A stretch of 34,171 nt of DNA from a virus, in the IMG/VR virus record IMGVR_UViG_3300047471_000620, positions 1 to 34,171 of that record. One strand, given 5' to 3'. Shown here one piece after another: positions 11,110 through 19,752 of this stretch. The position numbers and the translations under genes are program-made. The notes under the pieces were generated by a model that searched no databases, had not been told where the DNA came from, and saw nothing but the letters and a program-made list of their open reading frames with translations. Positions within the stretch are counted from its first letter, which is position 1; the number at the start of each line of letters is the position of its first letter.

Positions 11110-11441
11110 CGCTGCTCAAGTCCCGCGCCGACCTCCGCGTGCTCTTCGCGCCCGACGCGCAGGAGCGCCAGCGCATCCCGATCTGCCTGACGTGCGGGCG
11201 GTACGTGGACTTCAACGGCGTCGTCGAGGGCTACCCCGGAGAGACCACCTACGCGGTCTACCTCGTGAAGCACCACGGCGCGGAGCAGAAGCACACGCAG
11301 GACATGGGCTCGACGAACTGGGACTACGACGACGTGGAGCAGGCCGTGAAGCACATGGCGTGGTTCGATCCGATGGCCGTGGACGGCATCGGCCTCGGCA
11401 AGCGCATCGAGAACCCCGGCGACCACGACGGAGGTGGGTGA
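11106..11441 (+). CDS. Small protein with a Cys pair, unknown
   Basis: The 111-residue protein begins MTLLKSRADLRVLFAPDAQE. ICLTCGRYVDFNG carries a C-x2-C pair, with His residues later in VKHHGAEQKHTQD, so a metal site is possible but incomplete as a classical finger. I start it at ATG 11106 (ATGA overlap) instead of an upstream in-frame TTG at 11094. It directly precedes large terminase with a GTGA overlap. Confidence 0.55.
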   Translation: MTLLKSRADLRVLFAPDAQERQRIPICLTCGRYVDFNGVVEGYPGETTYAVYLVKHHGAEQKHTQDMGSTNWDYDDVEQAVKHMAWFDPMAVDGIGLGKRIENPGDHDGGG

Positions 11442-12991
11442 CCGCGAGGGTCAACCCTGCGCTGGTCGCGCGCGTCGTCGCGCAAAGCTCCCTGGAGTGG
11501 AAGCTCACCCATCCTGCGGCCTTCGGCCTGGTCACGGCCTCGCCGCTGCAGCGAGCCATCTGCCGGATCGCGGACGGTCTGCCGCTTTCGCCGGAACTGG
11601 CCTCGTTCCCGACGGTCATCGCGGCGCTCGGCGGCGGCACGTGCCCCGAGGTGGCACCGCACGAGATGGCCATCATCTCCGGCATCCGCACGGCGAAGAG
11701 CCTGATCGCGGCCTGCGGGGCGCTCCACATGGCGCTCACCTGCGACGTGTCGATGCTCCGCCCGGGCGAAGTCCCGCGCGTGTCGGTCGTCAGTCTGAAG
11801 AAGGACCTCGCCGACGTCATCATGTCCCATCTCACGGGCACGATGAAGGCCCGGCCGCTGCTCTCGCAGTTCCTGCTCGGCGAGCCGTCGGGGGATGGCA
11901 TGCTTGTCAGGCATCCGTCCGGGCACCCGGTGGAAATCTGCGTGGTCGCCGGCAGCCGCGCGGGCGCATCGCTCGTGGCGCGATGGAGCGCTGGCTGCAT
12001 CTTCGACGAGTTCCCGCGCATGATCGGCGGCGACGACGGCGTGGTGAACTGGGACGACCAGCGCCGCGCGGTGGTCCACCGGCTGCTGAGGGGAGCCAAG
12101 CTCTGGCACATCGGCTCGCCCGATGCGCCCTACGGGCCGGCCTACGAGATGGTCACCGAGCACCACGGCAAGCCCACCGCCGAGCTCGTGGTCATCCGCG
12201 CGCCCGCTCCGGCCATGAACCCGGTGCACTGGACGCCGGACGAGATCCTGAAGGCCCGCGCGCGTGACGCCGACGGCGCCAAGACGGACGTGGACGCCGA
12301 GTTCCGGTCGCCCGATGAGTCGATGTTCTCGCAGGAGTCGGTGCGCCGCTGCACGCGAGCCACGCCGGTCGTGATGCTCCGCGAGGAGGGCCACGTCTAC
12401 TACGCCGCGATGGATCCCGCGACGCGGGGCAACGGCTGGACGCTCATCGTCGTCACGCGCAAGACTGGCAAGAACGTCGTGGTCCGCGCCGAGGAGTGGT
12501 GCGGTAGCCGCGACAATCCGCTCGATCCGAGCCAGGTGCTCGAGGACATCGCCGACATCCTCGGCCAGTACGGCGTCACGACGGTCCACAGCGACCAGGT
12601 CATGGGCGACGCGCTGCTAAAGCTCGGTCGTCAGCAGGGCCTGAACATCGTCCAGTGGACCATCGGCGGCGCGGACAAGTTCGCGCGCTACCTCAGCATC
12701 CGTCAGGCGATGGACCGCGGGCAGCTCGACTTGCCCCCGACGCCGCACCTGCGCACCGACCTGATGCACATCCGCAAGCGCGTGACGCCGGACGGCGTGC
12801 GCGTGCAGCTCCCGCAGACGAGCGACGGCAGGCACTGCGACTTCGGCCCGGCGCTGATGCTCGCCCTGTCGAAGGCCCTGCCCGACCCGACCCCGATCGA
12901 GAAGCCGCCTGCCATCGGCTCCGACGCAGAAACCACCCGCATGCGCGAGTGGGTCAAGCAGCGCTTCGGCGCTCCACGCGAGGAGTGGTGA
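11438..12991 (+). CDS. terL: Large terminase subunit (ATPase/nuclease)
   Basis: The 517-residue motor protein packages DNA into the prohead. The ATPase P-loop is GIRTAKS at residues 82-88, a relaxed Walker A with alanine where glycine is usual before Lys87. Walker B is CIFDEFP with Asp190-Glu191, and the coupling motif lies near LWHIGSPDAPYGPAY. The nuclease half has Asp326 in AAMDPATRGNGWTL, HSDQVMGDALL and CDFGPALMLALSKA, supplying the RNase H-like acidic residues. GTG at 11438 overlaps the previous stop. Length is normal for the family. It is followed immediately by the portal gene (TGATG). Confidence 0.92.
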   Translation: MTARVNPALVARVVAQSSLEWKLTHPAAFGLVTASPLQRAICRIADGLPLSPELASFPTVIAALGGGTCPEVAPHEMAIISGIRTAKSLIAACGALHMALTCDVSMLRPGEVPRVSVVSLKKDLADVIMSHLTGTMKARPLLSQFLLGEPSGDGMLVRHPSGHPVEICVVAGSRAGASLVARWSAGCIFDEFPRMIGGDDGVVNWDDQRRAVVHRLLRGAKLWHIGSPDAPYGPAYEMVTEHHGKPTAELVVIRAPAPAMNPVHWTPDEILKARARDADGAKTDVDAEFRSPDESMFSQESVRRCTRATPVVMLREEGHVYYAAMDPATRGNGWTLIVVTRKTGKNVVVRAEEWCGSRDNPLDPSQVLEDIADILGQYGVTTVHSDQVMGDALLKLGRQQGLNIVQWTIGGADKFARYLSIRQAMDRGQLDLPPTPHLRTDLMHIRKRVTPDGVRVQLPQTSDGRHCDFGPALMLALSKALPDPTPIEKPPAIGSDAETTRMREWVKQRFGAPREEW

Positions 12992-15021
12992 TGGATCCGC
13001 AGCTCTACGGCGAAGACGATACGACGTGGTTCATCGCTCAGGCCCGCGGCAAGCCGTCGGGACCTCGGCTCGTGGGCCTCTGCCGGGAGATCGCCACCTT
13101 CCAGCGCGTCCTGCTCGAGAACACGGACAAGTGCATCTCGGTCTACCAGTGGGGCGGCGATCAGAAGGACCGCCGGCCGGGCGAGCACTGCGCGATCGAA
13201 GAGAACACGATCACCTTCAACGCGGCACAGAACGCGGTGGAGACGGTCTTCGCCAAGGTCGTCAAGGCTCGCATCTCGCCGATGCCGATCACCAACGGCG
13301 GCGGACCGATGGCCCGCTACCGCGCCAAGCAGATGGGCAAGGCCATCGATGGCGTGCTGGACGCCAACGACTGCGACCGCATCGAAGAAGACGTCGTGAT
13401 GGATTCGCTCGTCACCGACCACGGCGCGGGCGCATGCCGGGCGATGATCGTCGACGACGACATCAAGCTCTTTCACCTGCCGATCGAAGACGTCTGGTTC
13501 GACTACGCCGAGACGCGCCAGCGGCAGCCGCGGAGCTGTTACCTCATCCCGCGCGACGGGATGGACAAGTACGTCGCGTGCGAGCTCTACGCGGGCGACC
13601 ACACCGCGGACAACGCGGACGGCTACGTCGGCACGCGAGACGAGCGACGCGTGGCCATCCTCAAAGCCGCGCACAAGCCGGAATATTGGCGGACGGAGAT
13701 GTCTCCGCTGCCGCGGACCAACCGCGTCGACATCTTCGAAGCGTGGCACTTGCCGAGCGGCTTCGAAGAGTACGAGGAAGAGGACGAGGAGACCGGCGAG
13801 AAGAAGAAGAAGCTCCGGCACGACGGCCGGCACGTCGTCGCCGTCGAGGGCGAGCAGGGCACCCTCATCGATGAGCCGTGGGAGTTCGACTTCTTCCCGG
13901 TCCTCCTCTACGTCCCGCGCAAGCGCCGCCGCGACATCTGGGGCCTGTCGCTGATGCGCGACATGATCGCCCAGCAGCGCGAGTACGAGAAGATCACGAA
14001 GAAGATCCAGAACGCCCATCAGAAAATGGGCATGTCCGGCTTCCTCACGCCGAAGGGCGCAGAGCTCAACATGCGGGAGATCACCGTCGGCACGCACGCC
14101 GCCGGGTTCTCTGCCGAGTACGACGGCCCGACGCCGCCGACGCCGCTCGTTCCGGAGCCGGTGGCGGAGGGCACCTACGCCTACGCCGCGAGCATCCCCA
14201 GGGACATGCTCGAGCGGCGCGGGATCTCCACCCTCGCCGCGGCCTCGCAGCTCCCGGCCGGCCTGCAGCAGGCAAGCGGCAAGGCCTTGCAGGTGTTCGA
14301 GGACTTCGAAGACGTGCGGCTCCTGCCGTACCACCGCGAGCGCGAGCGCTTCAAGATCCAACTCTCATGGGTCATCACCTGCCTGGCTCGGAAGATCGTC
14401 GACAAGAACGGCAGCTACAAGGCGACCTACCGCGGCAAAAAGGGACTCGAGGCGATCGACTGGAAAGACGTCCTCATGGACAAGGAGGACTTCGTCCTGA
14501 AGGTCTTCCCGGTCTCCGCGCTCAGCAAGCAGCCGGCGGCGAAGTTCGCGCAGCTCAACGAGATGATGGACCGCGGCGCCATCACGGTGGAGGAGTTCAA
14601 GCGGCTCTACGAGCTGCCGGACCTGGAGGCGGAAAACGAGCTCGACACCGCCGACACCGACATCATCGACCAGAACATGGACACCATGGTCACGACGGGC
14701 CGGTACATCTCGCCGGAGCCGTTCGACAACCTGGACCTCATCGTCCAGCGCGCGGGCAAGTTCTACAACCTCTGCCGGCAGAATGACGTCCCGGACGACC
14801 GACTGCAGCTCCTGCGTAACCTCATGGAGGACGCGAAGAGCCTCAAGCAGCAGGCCGCGCCGCCGCCGGTGATGGCGCCGCCGGGCGTGGGTGCGCCGCC
14901 TCCGGGGATGCCTCCCGGAATGCCGCCGGGAGGACCGCCCGCGGGCCCGCCCGGGATGGTGCCGCCTGCGGGGCCGCTGCCGGGGATGCCGCCCGGAATG
15001 CCCATGCCGGTGGCCGCGTGA
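12991..15021 (+). CDS. Portal protein with Pro-Gly-Met-rich tail
   Basis: The 676-residue protein, directly after large terminase, has the makeup of podovirus portals: ENTITFNAAQNAVETVFAKV near residue 75, a polar central domain including an acidic stretch (YEEEDEETGEKKKK), WGLSLMRDMIAQQREYEKIT (stem/crown entry), SQLPAGLQQASGKALQVFED and a C-terminal helical region. The last ~50 residues are low-complexity PPGM/PPAG-type repeats (GMPPGMPPGGPPAGPPG), presumably a flexible tail. It forms the dodecameric DNA gate at the unique vertex. An in-frame GTG at 12988 is an alternative start with little effect. Confidence 0.88.
   Translation: MDPQLYGEDDTTWFIAQARGKPSGPRLVGLCREIATFQRVLLENTDKCISVYQWGGDQKDRRPGEHCAIEENTITFNAAQNAVETVFAKVVKARISPMPITNGGGPMARYRAKQMGKAIDGVLDANDCDRIEEDVVMDSLVTDHGAGACRAMIVDDDIKLFHLPIEDVWFDYAETRQRQPRSCYLIPRDGMDKYVACELYAGDHTADNADGYVGTRDERRVAILKAAHKPEYWRTEMSPLPRTNRVDIFEAWHLPSGFEEYEEEDEETGEKKKKLRHDGRHVVAVEGEQGTLIDEPWEFDFFPVLLYVPRKRRRDIWGLSLMRDMIAQQREYEKITKKIQNAHQKMGMSGFLTPKGAELNMREITVGTHAAGFSAEYDGPTPPTPLVPEPVAEGTYAYAASIPRDMLERRGISTLAAASQLPAGLQQASGKALQVFEDFEDVRLLPYHRERERFKIQLSWVITCLARKIVDKNGSYKATYRGKKGLEAIDWKDVLMDKEDFVLKVFPVSALSKQPAAKFAQLNEMMDRGAITVEEFKRLYELPDLEAENELDTADTDIIDQNMDTMVTTGRYISPEPFDNLDLIVQRAGKFYNLCRQNDVPDDRLQLLRNLMEDAKSLKQQAAPPPVMAPPGVGAPPPGMPPGMPPGGPPAGPPGMVPPAGPLPGMPPGMPMPVAA
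14868..15015 (+). repeat. Imperfect Pro-Gly-Met codon repeats at the portal 3' end
   Basis: Short imperfect units of the type CCGCCGGGRATG/CCTCCGGGGATG recur over about 150 bases and encode PPGM and PPAG steps. The repeats vary in third position and length, as expected of a region that expands and contracts. Confidence 0.6.
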
Positions 15022-15797
15022 ACTACGCGATCGCCGCGCTCGTGTCGGCCGCGCTCGTCCTGGTCTACGCCTGGCAGGACGGGCTGATGCCGTGCAACGA
15101 CGGCATGCGCTACACGTCGCGTCGCCCGCAGCCGTACCCGTTTCACCGTCGCTTCTGCGGCTGGCCGAAGCGGCTGCTCTTCCGCACAAGCCTGGCGAGC
15201 CTCGTCGCCATCGGCGCCCTCATGGGCGACTGGAAGCATGCACTCCTGCTCGGAACACTTCCCGGGTTCTGGTTCATCGCCACGCACCCGACGACTGTTG
15301 ACGGCCCTGCGATGCTCCTCGCTCTGGCCGCGGCGCTGCTCTGGCCCGTCTCGCCAGCCGGCGCGATTGCCGTCTCCTGCGCTTCCGGATTCATCCACGA
15401 GCGCGGCCCGGTGTTCGCGGCCCTCTACGCCTGGCACCCAGCGCTGCTCGTGGGCCTCGTGATGATGGGGTGGTGGCGACGGCCAGCCCCGCCGGACGAG
15501 GATCCGCTCGTCGGGCGCGGGCTCAAGCACGCGATGATCGCCCACAAGCAGTACAACGACTGGCTCGAGCCGCTGCACACGGGCTTCGCGCTCCGCGGCC
15601 TGCCCCTGATCGCGGCCTGGGCTGGGGTCTCGCCGCAGGCCTGGCTGACGCTCGGCGTGGCCTGGTGCTCGCGCATCGTCGGCACCGACCTCGGCCGGTT
15701 CGCCTTCTGGGCGGCCCCGGTCATGGTCCGCGAGCTGCCCGACGTGCCGGTGTGGATGGTCCTCGCTCAGGCGATGACGTTTCGGAGGATGGGATGA
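15018..15797 (+). CDS. Multi-span membrane protein between portal and scaffold
   Basis: The 259-residue protein has about six to eight hydrophobic spans: residues ~3-18 (YAIAALVSAALVLVYAW), ~57-72 (SLASLVAIGALMG), ~76-90 (ALLLGTLPGFWFIA), ~96-122 (MLLALAAALLWPVS), ~132-150 (ALLVGLVMMGWW), and weaker ones near 190-215 and 225-245. Between them are basic loops (YTSRRPQPYPFHRRF; HAMIAHKQYNDWL). I recognise no family. It is translationally linked on both sides (GTGA, ATGA), so it is an integral part of the morphogenesis operon. Envelope-located assembly factor, lysis-related or exclusion protein are all possible. Confidence 0.7.
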   Translation: MNYAIAALVSAALVLVYAWQDGLMPCNDGMRYTSRRPQPYPFHRRFCGWPKRLLFRTSLASLVAIGALMGDWKHALLLGTLPGFWFIATHPTTVDGPAMLLALAAALLWPVSPAGAIAVSCASGFIHERGPVFAALYAWHPALLVGLVMMGWWRRPAPPDEDPLVGRGLKHAMIAHKQYNDWLEPLHTGFALRGLPLIAAWAGVSPQAWLTLGVAWCSRIVGTDLGRFAFWAAPVMVRELPDVPVWMVLAQAMTFRRMG

Positions 15798-16840
15798 GCG
15801 AAGAGCAGACCGAGCAGACGCAGGAGCAGCAGCCGGCCGAGGCGCAGGGCGCCGATGGTGCATCGCGGGACGATCTCATCGCCGCGGTGCGCGAGGCGGG
15901 CGGGACGGCCAGCGTGGACGTCGCTGCCGAGGAGGAGGCCGCGAAGGTCCGCACCGAGGGCCTGCCAGCCCCCGCCGCCGAGACGCCGCCTCCGGCCGAG
16001 GAGGAGCCGCGCATCGCGGCGATCCTGAAGGCGCGCGAGCAGAAGCGGGCCGAGCAGGAGGCCGCCCGGAACACGTCGCAGGAGATGATCGAGCGCGCGC
16101 GCCAGGAGTCGGAGCGCCTGCTCGCCGAGGCGCGCGAGGCGGCGCGGCGGGAGATCGAGGCGGAGCGCGAGCGCTACAAGCAGGAGTTCCGCAGCAACCC
16201 GACGGCCACGCTGCGCCAGCTCGGCGATCCGCAGACCATCAGCGACCTCGTCATGCGCGAGGGCACGCCGGAGGCGCGCGAGGCGGCGCAGATCCGGCAG
16301 GAGCTCGCCGAGGCGAAGAAGCTGGCGACCGAAGGGGCCGAGGCCGTCAAGAAGTTCGAGGCCTACAAGCAAGAGCAGGCGCAGATCGCCCAGCAGGCGC
16401 GCGTGGACGCGGTGAAGGCGCAGTTTCTGACGCAAGCGGCGTCCGACAAGGCCCCCTATCTCAATGCACGGTACGAGCCGGAGGAGATCTTCCTCCGCGG
16501 AGACCGGCTCGCGCTCGAGTGGCAGCGCGGCGGCCTGGTGCTCGGCCAGGACTTTGACTTTGGCGATATCGTCCAGTACCTTGAGCTTGACTCCAAGAAG
16601 CGGCTTGCCGCGATCGGAGCAAGTCCTGCGTCCCCAGTCAGCGCGGGCACCCCGGCACAAGGGCCGGGGCCAGCCGTCAAAGTGTCGGCGAATGGTCAGC
16701 GCACTCTCTCCGCTGCAACAGGCAGCGAGCGGCGCGTCTCCCCCCGACCTCTCACGGAGCTAAAGCCCGCAGAAGCGCGGCAGGCCCTGATTGATGAGGT
16801 TGCGGCGGCCCGCAAGGCCAACCCCGACGCAGTCTTCTAG
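15794..16840 (+). CDS. Scaffolding protein (putative)
   Basis: The 348-residue protein, directly upstream of the capsid gene, is acidic and Gln/Ala/Glu-rich at the start (MSEEQTEQTQEQQPAEAQGA). It has a long coiled coil around residues 75-220 (ERARQESERLLAEAREAARR; IRQELAEAKKLATEGAEAVK) and a short ordered C-terminal part including YEPEEIFLRGDRLALEWQRG and a final EVAAARKANPDAVF. This composition and position are typical of phage scaffolds, which guide capsid assembly and then leave. ATG 15794 overlaps the membrane-protein stop. Confidence 0.75.
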   Translation: MSEEQTEQTQEQQPAEAQGADGASRDDLIAAVREAGGTASVDVAAEEEAAKVRTEGLPAPAAETPPPAEEEPRIAAILKAREQKRAEQEAARNTSQEMIERARQESERLLAEAREAARREIEAERERYKQEFRSNPTATLRQLGDPQTISDLVMREGTPEAREAAQIRQELAEAKKLATEGAEAVKKFEAYKQEQAQIAQQARVDAVKAQFLTQAASDKAPYLNARYEPEEIFLRGDRLALEWQRGGLVLGQDFDFGDIVQYLELDSKKRLAAIGASPASPVSAGTPAQGPGPAVKVSANGQRTLSAATGSERRVSPRPLTELKPAEARQALIDEVAAARKANPDAVF

Positions 16841-16905
16841 CCCGCTCGCGTCTCGTCGCTCGGTGAGGGCGCGCCAGGTTCCAACCCGAACCCGGACGTT
16901 CTCCC
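16841..16905. other. 65-base intergenic gap before the capsid gene
   Basis: This is one of the few non-overlapping junctions in the structural operon. It contains GGTTC-CAACCC-GAACC, a small hairpin, and no recognisable promoter or Shine-Dalgarno sequence in front of the capsid ATG. Gaps at this place often uncouple capsid translation so that it can be made in larger amounts. Confidence 0.35.
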
Positions 16906-18138
16906 ATGACGGCTACAAACGCACTCTCCGTAGCGATCCTTCGCAGGCGCTACCAGGCTGGCGTCAGCCAGGCCCAGTTCACCAAGTTCCCGGTCATCAA
17001 CGAGATCGAGAAGAAGACCGATTGGACAGGCGACGACTACGCGATCGCCATCGAGACCGAGAGCCCGCAGGGCATCGGTCCTGACATCCCGTCGGCGCAG
17101 GCCGCCGCGGCACAGTCGAAGTTCTACCGGGCGACCATCACCCGGAAGGAGTTCTTCGGCCTCGTCCGCATCAAGGGCCAGGCGCTCCGCACGGCGACGA
17201 TGAAGGGCGACGGCGCCCTCGTCGACCTCTGGAGCCACGAGCTCGACGGCATCGAGATCACCTACCTCAAGTACCTCGAGATGCTCTCGATGGGCACCGG
17301 TAACGGCGTCCTCGGGACGACGTCGTCCGGGACGAGCACCACGCAGGTGACGCTCACGGTCGTCGAGGACGTGAACAACTTCTCCGTCGGCATGCCGGTC
17401 GCTCTCGTTAGCGACACGACGCTTTCGCCGACGATTCGCACGGGGTCCGGCAACAAGATCACCGCGATCGACCGCGCGGCCGGGAAGCTCACGCTGGCCA
17501 CCGCCTGGAACAGCGTGTTCTCGGGCGCGACTGACGGCGACAGCATCATCTTCAACGGCACGGGCGCTGTCGGCGGCACCGCGACGGTCCCGACCGGCCT
17601 GCGGACCTGGCTCGTCGGTGGAAGCGCGCCGGGCACGTTCGCGGGGCTCACCCGGAACGACGATCCGGTGCGCCTCGCCTCGCAGTCGCTCGACATGACC
17701 GGTCTGCCGATGGCGGAGGCGATCATCGACCTCGAGAGCCTCATCCAGATCCAGGGCCACGAGCCGAAGCTCAAGCTCGTCGCCAACCCGCGCGACTTCC
17801 GCCAGGTCAAGAAGACCCTCTACGGCAAGGTCGCCTTCACGAGCGGTGGTGGGACGCCCACCATCGGCTTCGACGGCGCGAAGTGGCAGGGCAACAACGG
17901 GACGATCGACGTCCTGCTGTCGCCGTTCTGCCCGAAGAACAACGTCTTCCTCAAGCGCATGGACAAGTTCGCGCTCTACAGCGCGGGCCCCGCTCCGATG
18001 CCGATGAACTTCGGCAAGGAGAACATGATCACGCTCGCGACGGACGACGCCGCCGAGGCGCGCATCGGCATGTACGGCGACTTCGGCGAGTCGGCTCCGG
18101 TCGAGTCGGCCCGCGGCACCGGGTGGGGGTCGGTCTGA
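16906..18138 (+). CDS. Major capsid protein
   Basis: The 410-residue protein starts MTATNALSVAILRRRYQAGV and contains RATITRKEFFGLVRIKGQAL, a region resembling the E-loop/P-domain transition of HK97-fold capsids. Residues ~135-225 look like an inserted beta domain (TQVTLTVVEDVNNFSVGMPV; GKLTLATAWNSVF), a motif (DVxNFxVGM) common in phage capsid proteins of this kind. The C-terminal part includes FGKENMITLATDDAAEARIG and MYGDFGESAPVESARGTGW. Position after the scaffold gene, length and composition make the assignment secure; subfamily is uncertain. Confidence 0.85.
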   Translation: MTATNALSVAILRRRYQAGVSQAQFTKFPVINEIEKKTDWTGDDYAIAIETESPQGIGPDIPSAQAAAAQSKFYRATITRKEFFGLVRIKGQALRTATMKGDGALVDLWSHELDGIEITYLKYLEMLSMGTGNGVLGTTSSGTSTTQVTLTVVEDVNNFSVGMPVALVSDTTLSPTIRTGSGNKITAIDRAAGKLTLATAWNSVFSGATDGDSIIFNGTGAVGGTATVPTGLRTWLVGGSAPGTFAGLTRNDDPVRLASQSLDMTGLPMAEAIIDLESLIQIQGHEPKLKLVANPRDFRQVKKTLYGKVAFTSGGGTPTIGFDGAKWQGNNGTIDVLLSPFCPKNNVFLKRMDKFALYSAGPAPMPMNFGKENMITLATDDAAEARIGMYGDFGESAPVESARGTGWGSV

Positions 18139-18139
18139 G

Positions 18140-18544
18140 ATGGACGGCCACATCAAGTCCAAGGCGTGGGGCCTCGGCCCCGCGCCTACCCATCTGTCGC
18201 TCAGCTTCGCGACGAATGGGACCAGCAACCCCGTCGCAACGACGTTCCGCTACCCGGTTGGCTGCAAGCCCACCGTCACGCGGTCCGCGACGGGCACATA
18301 CTCGGTGGTCCTGCCCCAGGGCTGCGGAATGCCGAGCCAGCCGCAGGCCGTCATCGGCTTCGCGCAGTTCGATGCCGCGGCCGACTGGTTCGAGGTCGGC
18401 GTGATCGGCGAGACCACGCTGACCACGACCGCGCGGGCGATCACCGTGTTCACGCACAAGGCCGGTACCGCCACCGACGTGGCCGCTGCCGCCGGGTCGC
18501 GCGTGAACCTCGCCCTCTTCTTCGACGACTCGACAGGAGCCTGA
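18140..18544 (+). CDS. Small virion protein, possible head decoration
   Basis: The 134-residue protein follows the capsid gene by one base. It is rich in Thr, Ala and Gly with alternating strands (AVIGFAQFDAAADWFEVGVI; TTARAITVFTHKAG) and no long helix, a profile common in decoration or fibre-like capsomer proteins. I recognise no specific family. A role on the head surface is inferred from its position. Confidence 0.6.
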   Translation: MDGHIKSKAWGLGPAPTHLSLSFATNGTSNPVATTFRYPVGCKPTVTRSATGTYSVVLPQGCGMPSQPQAVIGFAQFDAAADWFEVGVIGETTLTTTARAITVFTHKAGTATDVAAAAGSRVNLALFFDDSTGA

Positions 18545-18546
18545 AC

Positions 18547-19059
18547 ATGTCCCAGCTCAACGGAAGCCGCGTTTACAACGCCATCAAGGGACTCTTCGTG
18601 TCCCTCGACTCCAACGACGAGCTGTTGCTCAAGCGCATGCTTGGCATCCGCTTCCGCGAGGTCATCTACCTCTCGGACGGCGGTGCCACGGCCACCAGCG
18701 TCACGGCGAACAGCTTCTTCACCAACTACACGGACTCGAGCGTCAACCTGCGAGTGCAGGGGGCCTACATCGTGCCTCCGGTCACCATCGCCGCGGGCGC
18801 AACGGCGAACGTGACCTTCACGCTCGACCGGATCGACGCGGTGGGGACCACGGCCACGCCGGTGGCCACGCTGACGACGACCGCGGCGGCGACGGCGCAC
18901 GTGCTGACCGCGCTGACGCTCTCGGCGACCTCCGGCAACGTCCTTCTCCCGCCCGGGCACACGCTCCGGATCGCGGCGACGAAGAACAGCACCGGCCAGC
19001 CGATCGCCTCGACCGTGTCGCCGTGTTGGCTTCAGGTGGACCTGGAATGGGACGTGTGA
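18547..19059 (+). CDS. Beta-rich virion protein, unknown
   Basis: The 170-residue protein starts MSQLNGSRVYNAIKGLFVSL, has one N-terminal helix with LLLKRMLGIRFREVIYLSDG, and then beta strands with TVTIAAGATANVTFTLDRID-like and Ala/Thr-rich segments. It ends in a WLQVDLEWDV strand. It could be a second decoration protein or a head-completion factor. No recognised family; structural role inferred from neighbours. Confidence 0.6.
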   Translation: MSQLNGSRVYNAIKGLFVSLDSNDELLLKRMLGIRFREVIYLSDGGATATSVTANSFFTNYTDSSVNLRVQGAYIVPPVTIAAGATANVTFTLDRIDAVGTTATPVATLTTTAAATAHVLTALTLSATSGNVLLPPGHTLRIAATKNSTGQPIASTVSPCWLQVDLEWDV

Positions 19060-19065
19060 GGGCGC

Positions 19066-19752
19066 TTGGCTCGCAACGTCTCACTCCTGGAACTCAGGAC
19101 GTGGGCTCGGCAGATCAGTGACACGGAGAACGATCCGGAGATCACCGATACCGAGCTCACGGCCCTGGCCAACCGGCATCTCACGGAGGTCTACGACCGC
19201 CTCGTGGATGCCGGACCGCCGGAGTATTACGCGTCGGTTACCCAGGTCACGACGAAGTCGGGCATCATCCAGTACCCGCTGGAAGCGGACTTCCGGAACC
19301 TCCTCAACGTCTACGTGAGGGAGTCCACCGACGAGCGCCGGCAGCTCCACCCCCTCCCGGCGATGGCGCGCAACCGAGTGAAGGCGCCCACCGAGGTGTG
19401 GACGCTGGACGTGGAATACGTCGCCACGCCCACCCCGCTGGAGGCCGACGGCGACACCTTCGACGGCGTGAGCGGCTGGGAGGAGCTCATCGTCAACCTG
19501 ATGGCGCGGTCTGTCCTCAAGAAGCAGCAGCGGAGCACGGCGGACGTGATTGGCGACATCCAGCGGCTTGAGCAACGGATGGTGTCCCGCGCGAGGCAGC
19601 GCGATCGGGGCCAGCCGAAGCGCACGACCGACATGGACGACGCCATGGTGACGCCGTTTCCCTGGGGCTGGACGGGGCAGACTCGGCTCGTGGCCTACCG
19701 GCTCTTCGGTGGCAACCTCGAGCTGTACGAGACCCTGTGGGGTCTCCCGTGA
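19066..19752 (+). CDS. Head-tail adaptor (T7 gp11-like/tail tubular A position)
   Basis: The 228-residue protein begins at a TTG (MARNVSLLELRTWARQISDT) preceded by GAGGG. The start LLELRTWARQ...TDTELTALANRHLTEVYDRL is a pattern I know from phage adaptor/tail-tubular proteins: an N-terminal helical bundle followed by YYASVTQVTTKSGIIQYPLE and a C-terminal IVNLMARSVLKKQQRS helix. It should sit under the portal and carry the nozzle. GTGA overlap joins it to the next gene. Confidence 0.7.
   Translation: MARNVSLLELRTWARQISDTENDPEITDTELTALANRHLTEVYDRLVDAGPPEYYASVTQVTTKSGIIQYPLEADFRNLLNVYVRESTDERRQLHPLPAMARNRVKAPTEVWTLDVEYVATPTPLEADGDTFDGVSGWEELIVNLMARSVLKKQQRSTADVIGDIQRLEQRMVSRARQRDRGQPKRTTDMDDAMVTPFPWGWTGQTRLVAYRLFGGNLELYETLWGLP

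Noticed and set aside
15238-15301. Alternative coding frames under the membrane-protein gene
   Set aside because: The hydrophobic segments and the overlaps with neighbours belong to the 15018-15797 frame; the other frames give Arg/Pro-rich products.
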